64,000 nt of DNA from Setoptus koraiensis (taxonomy: Eukaryota; Arthropoda), in NCBI GenBank assembly GCA_048013815.1, contig CM106585.1, forward strand, positions 5,084,001-5,148,000. Reading direction: 5' to 3'. The translations under genes were made by a program, and so were the position numbers. Of this stretch, positions 50,881 to 60,474 are shown in pieces (position 1 is the first letter of the stretch; each line of letters begins with the position of its first letter). A model generated the notes under the pieces. It saw nothing but the letters and a program-made list of their open reading frames with translations, was not told the DNA's origin and made no database searches.

Positions 50881-50889
50881 CCATCAACA

Positions 50890-51545
50890 CTGGCTATTCC
50901 AAGAAAGCAATGGAGCGCCGCCCTCGCGGATTTCTCCCAAAAACCGGTGAAGACGCATTGGAAAAACCTCACACCGTACATGTATTTTTGTTCACACACG
51001 GCGTCGCGCCGCGCCGCACCGCACTGTGTGCACTCCTTCAGATGAACCCCTACCAGGTTCTTAAAAAATCCGACAGGGCGACGCTGTTCGGCTTTCCGTA
51101 GGAGGTGTAAGCAGTCGATTATGCAAGTACAATATTCTGCTGCACAAGGCATGTAAGCAAGGCGCCCCATTGCACCGAACGCACATCGGTTCTAGAGCAC
51201 GCTGAAGGAAGCATTCAAAAAAAAGAAAATATTTGATGAAACAGTCTAGCCTCGGTTGTGTATTCTTGGGCGATGCGGGCGCCTCTGGCGGATTCTTTTC
51301 GAAGCCGGTGTGAGTTCATTGGAATATCCGCACATATCGGCTCCAATATACGAGGTATCTGCTTTGTGTGTGTGTGTGTGCGTGTGTGTGTGTGTGTGTG
51401 TGTTTGCCTGCGGTACAAGGTGTAGCAATCAACTAGTCCGGCAGAGCATTTTTCTGCGCCAAAACTGCATTGTGGAGGCCTGGCTAGCATCGGCAATGCA
51501 AACGGACCCGGTCGATTGTGACACCCCGTATATGTGCATGCACTA
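50890..51545. repeat. Two diverged direct copies of one segment (units a and b)
   Basis: Unit a (about 50890-51190) and unit b (about 51250-51520) align in order. First gcaatggagcgccg...cggatttctccc...accggtg...cattggaa against gcgatgcgggcgcc...cggattctttt...gccggtg...cattggaa. Then aggtgtaagcagtcgatta against aggtgtagcaatcaacta. Unit b contains a (gt)n microsatellite at 51365-51403. A third partial copy lies after Rheb. No open frame is shared by all copies; minus-strand translations show a loosely similar Cys-rich stretch. Confidence 0.5.
51365..51403. repeat. (GT)n microsatellite
   Basis: About 19 GT dinucleotides with a single C interruption. Confidence 0.95.
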
Positions 51546-51801
51546 GTGTAGTGCTAGCGCTATCTATACAATCTGTACTGCCGTTCTGTGTGCGGCATGT
51601 ACATCTGCAAATGTTAAAATGAATTGTTCATTCCACAGCAAGCACAGACTGTACCTTTTCAACGCACATACCACTGTTGTGCCCGCTCAAACATCTACTG
51701 GTTTTGAGCGGTCGATGCGAATTAGTTGACTTCTGTGCGCGTTGCATTTTTGTTTTTGCACACCATGTCTAAGATTGCAATCACTCTATTTATATAAATG
51801 C

Positions 51802-51808
51802 TATAAAA
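51802..51808 (+). promoter_or_regulatory. Candidate TATA box of Rheb
   Basis: TATAAAA 62 bp upstream of the Rheb ATG, leaving room for a roughly 30-nt 5' UTR. A second TATATAAA-like site lies at 51791-51798. Confidence 0.4.
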
Positions 51809-51863
51809 CAAATGGCAAGCTGACGGAAGAGAATCAAACTACGATCTAAAAAAACAACAAATT

Positions 51864-52427
51864 ATGCCGGCCAAACAAAGAAAAATAGCCATTATGGGCT
51901 TTAGATCAGTTGGTAAATCATCGTTGACCATTCAATTTGTTGAAAATACATTTGTAGATTCATATGATCCAACTATTGAGAATACATTCACTAAAACAGC
52001 AAAAATTAGAGGACAAGAATATTATCTGAAATTAGTTGATACAGCTGGACAGGATGAATACTCAATATTTCCACATTCATATGCCATTGATATACATGGA
52101 TATTGTCTAGTGTACAGTATTAACAGTCAAAAATCATTTGAAGTGATCAAAGTCATTTATGAAAAGTTGCTCGATATGACCAGCAAGGTGCACATACCAA
52201 TTGTTTTAGTAGGAAATAAAACTGATCTTCAAAAGGAACGTGTTATACCATACGAAGAGGGCAAAAAATTAGCAGATCAAATGAAAGCTGTTTTCATGGA
52301 AGTTAGCGCTAAACAAAATTCACTTGTCAATGAAATGTTTCAAAATCTTATAGTTCAAATTGAGCAAGTCAATAACGAACTTCATGACAATCCTTCAGAA
52401 AAATCATCGAAATGCAGCGTGATGTAA
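51864..52427 (+). CDS. Rheb: Rheb small GTPase, intronless
   Basis: A 187-residue Ras-family GTPase. GTP-bound Rheb activates TORC1 at lysosome/endomembranes and is switched off by TSC1/2. The P-loop GFRSVGKS (12-19) has the Rheb-specific Arg at position 14 where Ras has Gly12. Switch I contains YDPTIENTF, and the G3 motif is DTAGQDEYSIFP, near-identical to vertebrate Rheb. The nucleotide-specificity motifs are NKTD and SAK. The C-terminus CSVM is a CAAX farnesylation box identical to that of human Rheb. The frame is intact and intronless, a TATA-like box lies upstream, and AATAAA begins 9 bp after the stop (52436-52441), so the 3' UTR would be very short. Lack of introns allows a retrocopy origin, but no poly-A tract or flanking duplication is seen. 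Confidence 0.97.
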   Translation: MPAKQRKIAIMGFRSVGKSSLTIQFVENTFVDSYDPTIENTFTKTAKIRGQEYYLKLVDTAGQDEYSIFPHSYAIDIHGYCLVYSINSQKSFEVIKVIYEKLLDMTSKVHIPIVLVGNKTDLQKERVIPYEEGKKLADQMKAVFMEVSAKQNSLVNEMFQNLIVQIEQVNNELHDNPSEKSSKCSVM

Positions 52428-52435
52428 CTGCATAA

Positions 52436-52441
52436 AATAAA
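52436..52441 (+). terminator. Polyadenylation signal of Rheb
   Basis: AATAAA 9 bp after the Rheb stop codon; a related AAATAAT occurs a few bases on. Confidence 0.5.
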
Positions 52442-52509
52442 ACAAAAATAATCCCTGCAGTTGAAAAACCAAACAAAGCGTATATTTGTATTTCATGTAT
52501 CCGGTGTAT

Positions 52510-52640
52510 TATCGAACACCAGGCCTGCTCAATGAAAACACTGTGCAGCATATAAACAGTGCATTTTCCTGTGCCAAAAGTGCATTGTAAAAGGCAACGG
52601 AACATCATTTACACAAATCGACTTGGTTACACCCCATGTT
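52510..52640. repeat. Third, partial copy of the Rheb-flanking segment (unit c)
   Basis: gtgcattttcctgtgccaaaa followed by gtgcattgta aligns with unit b (gagcatttttctgcgccaaaa, ctgcattgtg), and gacttggttacacccc with gacccggtcgattgtgacacccc. The copies therefore lie on both sides of Rheb in the same orientation. Confidence 0.5.
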
Positions 52641-52874
52641 ATTAAGTACATGTAATAATAATGTAATAATGCCAAACATAAAACAAATTGGAATATTAGA
52701 TCGTAGGTTCATCATGGATAAAATCAACAAATTACGCAACTCAGCCTCAGCTCGGGATGTAGGTATAGCTATTTTCTCGCGCATGTACATAAATTTCAGA
52801 CAATGCGTACTGTTACTAACCCCCTCCACTTCGCATTCTTATGCATACGCATCTTAATGTAGATACTATCATGC

Positions 52875-54224
52875 TTGAAAGAGATCACTGATGATATATG
52901 CAGGAAGCAAGAAGTTTCCTTGGAGTCTATCGAATCATTGCACATCAAGGCTAAATTGGCCAATGTGGAACTGTCCAATCTAATAAATGAATTCCAAATG
53001 ATAGCAAATCAACAATTTGTGGAGAACAGAGTATATGAGGAAAACCTCACTGACCTAGCGAGAAGCAGGAAAGGCAGCGATCCGAGTGAAGAAGCAACGA
53101 AGATATCAGAAACTTTAAACCCAATTATAGAAAGAAGCCTTCAAACAATTCTACCCAAAGCAAACAGGTATTCCGCCAGGAGGCTACCATACTTGATAGG
53201 TTGTGAAGAATATATTGGCGATCATCTAGTCGGTTTAGGGCCCCCTGAAAATAAAGATATGTCGAGCGACAAACATGAAGACAAATTCCCCGAAAGCCCC
53301 CATGACTCTAAAGAGTATAACAGCGACGAAGATAAAGATAAACCCAACAGCCCTCGTGACTTGGGAGAGTATAACAGTGACGAGGAAGATAGCTTTAGTG
53401 ACGAATTTGCTAGTATGTCACCGAATGCCATTAAACCTTCAAAGGACATCCAAGAACAGGACCCCATAAAAAATGTTGTTAGTACGTCACCTAGTGTCAT
53501 CAAACCTTTAAGGGACACCCAAGAAACGGATCCCATGAAGAATTTTGTTAGTACGTTATCGAGTGTCATCAAACCTTTAAGGGACACCCAGGAACAGGAC
53601 CCCATAAAAAAATTTTTTAGCACGTCACCGAATGTGATCAAACCTTTAAGGGACACCCAAGAACAGGGCCCCATAAATTATCATGTTAGTACGTCTCCGA
53701 GTGTCATCGAAACTTTAAGGGACACCCAGGAACCAAACCCCATGGAAAGCTCTGCCAGTACATCATCGAATGTCGTCAAACCTTTAAGAGACACCAAGGA
53801 ACCAAACCCTATGGAAAGCTCTGCCAGTACATCATCGAATGTCGTCAAACCTTTAAGAGACACCAAGGAACCAACCCCCATAGAAAGCTCTGCTAGTGCA
53901 TCATCGAATGTCATCAAACCTTTAAGGGACACCAAGGAACCGAACCCCATGAAAAGGTCTGCTAGTACTTCATCGAATGTCGTCAAACCTTCAAAGGACT
54001 CTCAAGGACAGGGTCCCATAAAAAATCATCAAGAAAACAACGATAGAGTTTCCAGCATAATGAAAAAGTATTCTGAGCTTTTCGAAGATGACGATAGCAG
54101 CGACGACGCTAGCCCGATCCGAGCAGTCATGGCTCGGGGTATAGTTTCCCCCCGCAACACAATTGATATTCCTGATGATGATTCAGATGATAGTAGTGGT
54201 AGTGATTTGTTCGCGAGAAAATAG
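52875..54224 (+). CDS. Orphan protein with nine tandem 23-residue repeats (449 aa)
   Basis: Family not recognised. Residues 1-110 look helical and charged (MKEITDDICRKQEVSLESIE onwards) and are followed by an acidic/Ser stretch with a doubled EYNSDED-type motif. From residue 182 (nt 53418) eight full 23-residue units and one partial unit follow. The consensus is S-S/P-N-V-I/V-K-P-L-R-D-T-Q/K-E-P-N-P-M-E-S-S-A-S-T. The 69-bp DNA units are 75-95% alike, neighbours being most alike, which points to recent unequal exchange while the frame was kept. The tail is again acidic (EDDDSSDD, PDDDSDDSSGSD). No signal peptide or membrane segment. The start is uncertain: upstream in-frame exons may exist, for example around 52671-52760 (MPNIKQIGILDRRF). 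AATAAA at 54264-54269 fits as its poly-A signal. Confidence 0.7.
   Translation: MKEITDDICRKQEVSLESIESLHIKAKLANVELSNLINEFQMIANQQFVENRVYEENLTDLARSRKGSDPSEEATKISETLNPIIERSLQTILPKANRYSARRLPYLIGCEEYIGDHLVGLGPPENKDMSSDKHEDKFPESPHDSKEYNSDEDKDKPNSPRDLGEYNSDEEDSFSDEFASMSPNAIKPSKDIQEQDPIKNVVSTSPSVIKPLRDTQETDPMKNFVSTLSSVIKPLRDTQEQDPIKKFFSTSPNVIKPLRDTQEQGPINYHVSTSPSVIETLRDTQEPNPMESSASTSSNVVKPLRDTKEPNPMESSASTSSNVVKPLRDTKEPTPIESSASASSNVIKPLRDTKEPNPMKRSASTSSNVVKPSKDSQGQGPIKNHQENNDRVSSIMKKYSELFEDDDSSDDASPIRAVMARGIVSPRNTIDIPDDDSDDSSGSDLFARK
53418..54027 (+). repeat. 69-bp tandem repeat inside a coding region
   Basis: Eight complete and one partial 69-bp units encoding VIKPLRDT-type repeats. Units 6 and 7 are the most alike. 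Confidence 0.9.
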
Positions 54225-54570
54225 AGGGAATCGATTGGGCAAGCAATAATAATCGGTAACACGAATAAATTAAACGTATTAAATTCGGAACGTGAAGTTA
54301 TAAATACCGTTTTCTACAAGAACACAGTTTAGTACAAATGGTGCTTTTGTCCACTTTTGAAGTTTACAAGTATTGTGGAGGGCAGCGTAGCAATTTCAGT
54401 TCATCTTAAAGCTCTGAAATCGACACTCTCCATTACTCAACATACTACATAATACCGCTGAGATGGTTGAAGAAATACCCGAACCTGGATCGAATATAAA
54501 TTGTGATTAAAAAATTTCATGCTATTACATATCTTGTTTACATGTGTGATTTTATGGATGAATAAATTAA
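54225..54570. other. Intergenic region between converging genes
   Basis: Holds the AATAAA at 54264-54269 for the orphan gene and the presumed 3' UTR of the lectin gene. Nothing else seen. Confidence 0.4.
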
Positions 54571-57500
54571 TCAACTCGGTAGAATTTCTTTAAGTTGTTT
54601 TGGTATGCTTGGTTGATGGTCATTGATTTGTTTGATAGAATCGACATTTATATTTGTAGATAGAGGTGACGGTAATTTGTTTATAATCTCTCTATTATTA
54701 CTTATAGCAACGCTGGCGATGGGTGCAGATTTTACCATCGGAGTAATAACGGGTTGCTGCTGCTCACTATTGGAAGGTGATTGTTGTGGAGCTTGTTGTT
54801 GTAGAGGCACAACTATCGAGCTATCAAATGTTGGTTGAACGACAGGTGTACCTGATGGCTGATTTGCATGTTCTGCTAGAGAATCGGAGAGGCTCAAAGC
54901 GGATTGCTGCTGGACTTGAATTACACCAGGCTGTTTGCCACTAATAACGGGCGATGCTTTTTGTTCATTGGCCTGATTAGATGGCTCATCTAATGTTGCT
55001 GTTGGTGGTATAGCAAATGGTGATGAGGGTGCCGACAAAAGATCGGCGAGATTGGCCCCAGTTGGCTGTTGTTGAGCTGAAATAAGTTGGCTCACTGGCA
55101 CCGGTATGGCAACACCTTCACCTAATACCTGTTGCTGGCTTGGCGCCGAGGACAATGACGACAAATTGCTGACAGTTGGCGCCATATCGATAGATGGCGA
55201 AGCGTTCCTTGTTGATGAATCTAAGTTTGCCGATTCGTGAGCTTGCTGTTTTTGCTGTTGATCCTGTCCTGGAATGACGACCACTGTCGAGGTGGCTGCT
55301 GGCGGACTGTTGCTATTGGCAGAATCGTTTCCAGTGACATTTGATTGCTGAACTGGCGAGGCGCTAGGGGCCTGATCAATTGTTGTTGTTGTTGCGTTAT
55401 TGGTGATGACATCCGACAATTGTGTGCTATTTGTCGACAATAGATGACTTGTTATGTTGTTTGTGGTGTTGGTTAACAGTGTCGCCGGTATCGGCGGCAC
55501 ACTAGCGGACGACGACGATGAGGTTGTGTTGCAAAGTATTGTGTCCTCGCAATTGTTATATATTTGACCGCCAATTGGCTTCATACCGGATGTAGGCATG
55601 TGTCTGCTACTCATTGTTTTTTCGCACAATACTGCTCGCTTTAAGCGACAATTTATGTCATTCCAGCGTCCATTTCTCCACGACATCTCAATACATTTCT
55701 CAGCAGGAAAATTGGGCTCACCGTGATCCCAATAAGAATAATTAAACATTGATCCGTCGCCCCAATTATAATTATGGAAATCCATTTGGCGTCCGCCCAA
55801 CCAAATCTCTGAGCCATTTTTAACATTGACACTGGCCAAAAATTGCGTAATCATATATTGTTCCTCTTGTGAGTGTATGGAGGGCAAATGGCCACCGTAC
55901 AAGTTGTTGCACAACGTTTCGGCATCGTCGAACGCCAGCCTAATATGAACAAATCTGTAACATTTGTCCTGTCGGAATTGAAGCCATCCCTGCTCGCAGG
56001 TGCTCTCGTCTGGAACCGCTAGTTGGGGTGACCGTCAAAATGATATCACGCAACAGCAGCATCATGATGGAAATGAAATCATTAGTATTGTTTTTTGATG
56101 TTTGTTACATCAATCGATGCATTTGCGTTGGGACAATACTCACACTTTTGGCACAGTATCAGCTTTTGTTCCTTGCAATCGTTGTCCGACCATTTGCCAC
56201 CCGAGGCGGCCATCGACAGACAGGCGTGATCCGGGTCGTTGGGTTCACCCTCGGCCCAGTTTGTGAACGTCACATCGCTCTTGTCTATCCAATTGAACGA
56301 CGAGAAATCGTTTTGAACTGCTCCCAGCCAGACTGGCAATTTAACATCTCTAAATTTGATCAGATTATGCAAGAATTCGCTCTCTCTATCGGATTTTATC
56401 GACAATAGCTTTGAGTTGTATTTTGATCTACACAATTCTTGCGACTCATAGAAATTCAACGCTTGCGAGCTTATGATGCGAACGCATTTCTCATCATTGA
56501 ACTGAAACCAGCCCTCCGAACAGAAGGCTATGTAGAAGGGCCACTGGGTAGTTGGAGCTGTGCGTTGTTGTTGTATTTGTCAAGCCAAACCGGAAGTAGC
56601 GCGATGATGGCGAGAGAGAGAGAGAGCGGAAGTTGGAGTGAGCACTGGTAGAGCGAGTACAATATACACGATAATATGCTCATTATAGTGACATGACGTG
56701 AATCCTGTCAACTACTTACCCCTCTCGCAAGCAGGAACATTAGCCTCTGTACACATAACGTCATGCCACATTCCATTTCTTGGATTAATGGCGATACATA
56801 TCTCGTCGGGATCTAGAAATAATAATAATCATCGTCATTATGATTATTGTCACACATTATTTGGCGCGTCACCATCATCGTCATCATCAATGAGTTGAGT
56901 GTGTTGAGTTTGAGTGATAGGGAAATAAGATATACGAGAGGATGGTATGCGAGTCAGAGAGAAGCGTGTCAGCGACAGAGTGAAAAATGTATGATAAACA
57001 CACTTACGGGACGGCTCAGATGGTGCCCAGTTTGTATAAGTGTTTTCGCTTTTATCCAGCCATAATATGCTCTCGAAGTCTATCTGCTAAAACGTCACAC
57101 ACGAAAGTTGATCATTGGGATGGAGATGGTGGCAACGTTCGCATGTTAGTTTATTATAATTATTATTATTATTACCATTATTATGCGATGATGTATTATC
57201 TATTATGCAAGTCATGTCATATTTGTGTGCCGTGTTTCGCCCTAATTAGTGGTATACGAGTTATTAATATCTTACCTGTTTTGCTCCAAGCCAAATAGGC
57301 GCGCTAGAAGCCGCTATTGAGTGAATGTAAGAGTAGACGAAGTTTTGTTCGTCCTGAGTGTGGACAGTGACTAAATTGCCGGCCTTGGATTTGCAAACGG
57401 CCTGAGCCCTATCATAATCGTGCAATTCGTTGACATATCTAAGACACTTCTTGGAGCCGTACCTCGTCCAGCCCACCGGGCATGAGTACTTGTCTTCGAC

Positions 57501-57755
57501 TGTGTGACATGGACATTGTTGGGCCGGTATTTGTAACGGATCGATCGTGATTAGTTGCTTTATTCTATTGGCCAACTACATATTTTAATTGTATATTTAT
57601 CTGTATGTTTTTGTCCATACAATTGTGTATAGTGAGAAACAAACATTATCATACATACCGGGTCCCGAGTAGCCAGACTCTATGGCGAACAAACTGATTA
57701 TTGTGGCAATTAGTGACCACCACACAATTATGTTATCACTGAAAGCGTTTGCCAT
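54571..57755 (-). CDS. Secreted protein with three C-type lectin domains and a Q/S/P-rich tail, 6 exons
   Basis: The proposed CDS is complement(join(54571..56018,56144..56527,56720..56812,57008..57086,57276..57564,57655..57755)), 797 residues. Introns are GT-AG and in phase; only the exon 1-2 junction is uncertain, because the stronger donor (G/GTATGT at 57659) breaks the frame and I used GTATGA. Residues 1-30 include a signal peptide (WWSLIATIISLFAIESG). CTLD1 (about 60-187) starts CPVGWTRYGSKKC and lacks an EPN/WND calcium site. CTLD2 (190-313) has EPN at 282-284 with WSD at 300-302. CTLD3 (323-447) has EPN at 416-418 with WND at 434-436, the classical mannose-type calcium-dependent sugar site. 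Residues 450-797 are low-complexity and mostly polar, with no membrane anchor, so secretion is likely. Role: probably glycan recognition in immunity or matrix. Alternatively Met at 57827 starts a type II membrane form. Confidence 0.87.
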
Positions 57756-58940
57756 TTCGCTGATTGTTGATTGTTGTTTCTTTGCCGATTTGTTGTGTGG
57801 TTTTGACGATGGATCTTGTACAGCCACTTATTACGATGCACTTATGACTACACTTATTGTATCTAATTATCTATGCTTAGCAGTATGTTTCGAACAGCAT
57901 GTTACTTATTTTGTGACGCGAGTTGACACTGAGGTTTTCGTTTTAACAAGCTAGATGATAATTAGCTATTTGTACGAGCGCATGCAGCCAGTCACATGTC
58001 ACTCGTTGGTTGGTTGGTTCACTCACTAAGTGATTTGTCGTGTATATTGATTCTGATTGAAATTATTCGTTTGACAATGAAATATCGACAATAGATGCTC
58101 CTAGCAGCATAAACATATATCATCTAGTTGTGGACGAAACATTCGGACAATCTCGTCGGCGATTCACTATCTATTGACAGAGTTTGGAGCGAAAGAAGTT
58201 GCCCAGTGTGCAATGTTGTTATTATGTAACCAACAAGCAGCCAGTTCATTTGAGAGTCGCAACATAGCTTGTGTCTCATGATGCCACATGATGCCACAAG
58301 GTCCAGTCCACAACATGACGGCTAGGCCATACACGATAAACGAGCTTAGGCGCATCTCAGGCCGGGCCATCAACAGTTTGTCGAATTGTCTAGCAATGGG
58401 TTAGTTTGAGCCGGCCACAAATTTCATCACTCTTACTGCATCATGTCTCTGCATAATGGTGCCGATGCAACAACAAGTATCTGGCAGAGTCCGGCAAGCA
58501 CCGGCGCAACATTGCTCAGTGGCTGGCATCCCTGAAGAAAGTTCCCTCTATGTGTACGTTTTTGCATCAGAGGTTTGTATCAATATGGCTGCAAACTATC
58601 GATGATAGTGGCAAGTCCGACGTGAGCGACTTAGCGCCGGCACAACAAGAGACAGCGGCGCAAGTTTTTGTAGCAGAACAGATATTTCAATGTAACCACT
58701 TTTGGTTGCCACCTCCAATTGCGTCGCTTCAAATCGATTCTATCTATTCGTTTGGCTTCACTATTTCGCTTGATGCTGTTCGGCGATAATTTCGCAAATG
58801 GTGTGCAAATGGCCCGCGAAATACGCAGAGAAAACTCATGGTGGTCCAGTTGCCTGTTGTATAGATCCTGCAGAGTTGCAAGCGATCAACAACAGACCCA
58901 ACAACAACAACAACTAGCACCACGTTCAATGTCAATAACC

Positions 58941-59009
58941 TTATCGCTCACTCGAATGTTATCGCTCGCTCGAATAGTATCGCTCGCTCGAATGTTATCG
59001 CTCGCCGGA
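58941..59009. repeat. 18-bp tandem repeat, about 4 copies
   Basis: Units of ttatcgctcgctcgaatg with few changes. Confidence 0.85.
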
Positions 59010-59213
59010 TAGCTTGCGCTTGTGGCGCTAAGACCAACAGCTTGCATTACTATTTGACTGTATTTGACTGAGAATGAAATGAATGCTAGCACAATTACAT
59101 CACTGTTGCACAAAAGTAGCCCTACCTTCCTGAATATGCTATTTAACTGATAGCTATCTTGTCCAGTAACTACTATTATTAGGACTACTTCCACTACTTG
59201 TTTGTTGGTTGTT

Positions 59214-59241
59214 GGCAGCCGGCAGCCGGCTGCCGGTTGCC
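59214..59241. repeat. 28-bp palindrome
   Basis: ggcagccggcagcc is followed directly by its inverted copy with one mismatch, with no loop. Confidence 0.75.
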
Positions 59242-60353
59242 TGTAGTGTTTGTGTCGAAGAGTAAAGTCAACAGCCAGAGCAAAGTCCGAAGCCAGAGCA
59301 AGCCGGCCAAGGCAGTAAACTGGCGAGCATCACTGTGAGTGCGCTCTTCACATTCGCGTCCAAAGTGACCGTCCTTGACCATTGCACTTGTCGTCTTTGC
59401 TCTGGCCGAAACTACTACAAATACTACAAACATTGTACTATAATCATGTGTGCCGCCTGTGTCTTCCTGTCTGCTGATGGCCGACGGCAGCTAAGAGTGC
59501 CGATTAGCAGTTTTGTGGTGTCCAATAGTTACGGGTAACACAGGTGAGTGATACAAGTAACATTGGAGCAGACATTATAAGAGCGAGCGAGTGAGCGATA
59601 GAGAGATTAGCAGAGATGATAATATAATAATAATAATAATAGTGATGATTATGATAGCTGACCAAGCAAACCTTTTATTGTTGTCATGACTCGCTGTCTA
59701 TCCGATGGCTAGTCGTTTAATTCATCACAATGCGACCGATCACAAACACCAATCACACTGTGATGATCGCATTTTTAGTGGTTACACTTTTTCACTAAAT
59801 TGACTTGCTTCAATGGGCCACTTCCGGTCCCAGTAAGCGCGCCCAGACGCCAGGCTGCCGGTTTGATTGGCTCAATTCGGGACGAGCGAACGTCGATTTG
59901 TTTCATTCGGGACGCCGGCTCGTTCTATTCAGGACGACGGTTCGTTTTAGTCGAGAGGGCGCCCATTAGTGAATGACGGGCGAGTTGCAGTTTCAACATT
60001 GCAATTCAACGCAAAGGTAAGTAAGTTTGTACAGTGTTTGGTCGCACAACATGCGGAGCTTGTTGTAAAATTGCGTGCCCTTTGTTGGCCCGTTAACAAA
60101 TTCAGCAACCTATTAACAGCAAACTAACAATATAAGTTGCACAATATTGTTATTATATAATAGTTATATAATGTGCATAACACCAGCTGGTTATTTAACC
60201 ACATTCGAGATGATGATAACCAGAGACATCCTTTAAGTGGTAACACCTAATTGATATAAAGTCACTTAACGCAATAAATTCATTCATTGTATGTTAATAA
60301 TAAAATAATTTGTCGCTCTTGGGCAACTATTTCTTCTTTGTGTATGTTTAATG

Positions 60354-60468
60354 TATAAAACTGCAGCCCATACAAGCCAAGTCGTTTACATATAGTTTAA
60401 GGTCCTCAATAAAAGCTCGCCAGCCCAACAATGACGAAACGCAATCAGAGAGATGGTCATGTTAAAAA
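60354..60468 (+). promoter_or_regulatory. Possible TATA promoter and first coding exon
   Basis: TATAAAA at 60354-60360 is followed 71 bp later by ATG (60431), a short open stretch (MTKRNQRDGHVKK) and a consensus donor GTGAGT at 60469. The arrangement fits a first exon, but I could not find the next exon, so the gene is hypothetical. Confidence 0.25.
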
Positions 60469-60474
60469 GTGAGT

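Larger units (their letters stand above)
57828..60350. other. Gene-free region upstream of the lectin gene
   Basis: No supported gene. Includes an 18-bp array (58941-59009), a near-perfect 28-bp palindrome (59214-59241) and a consensus splice donor (aaag/gtaagtaag) near 60015 that might belong to an untranslated exon. Confidence 0.4.
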
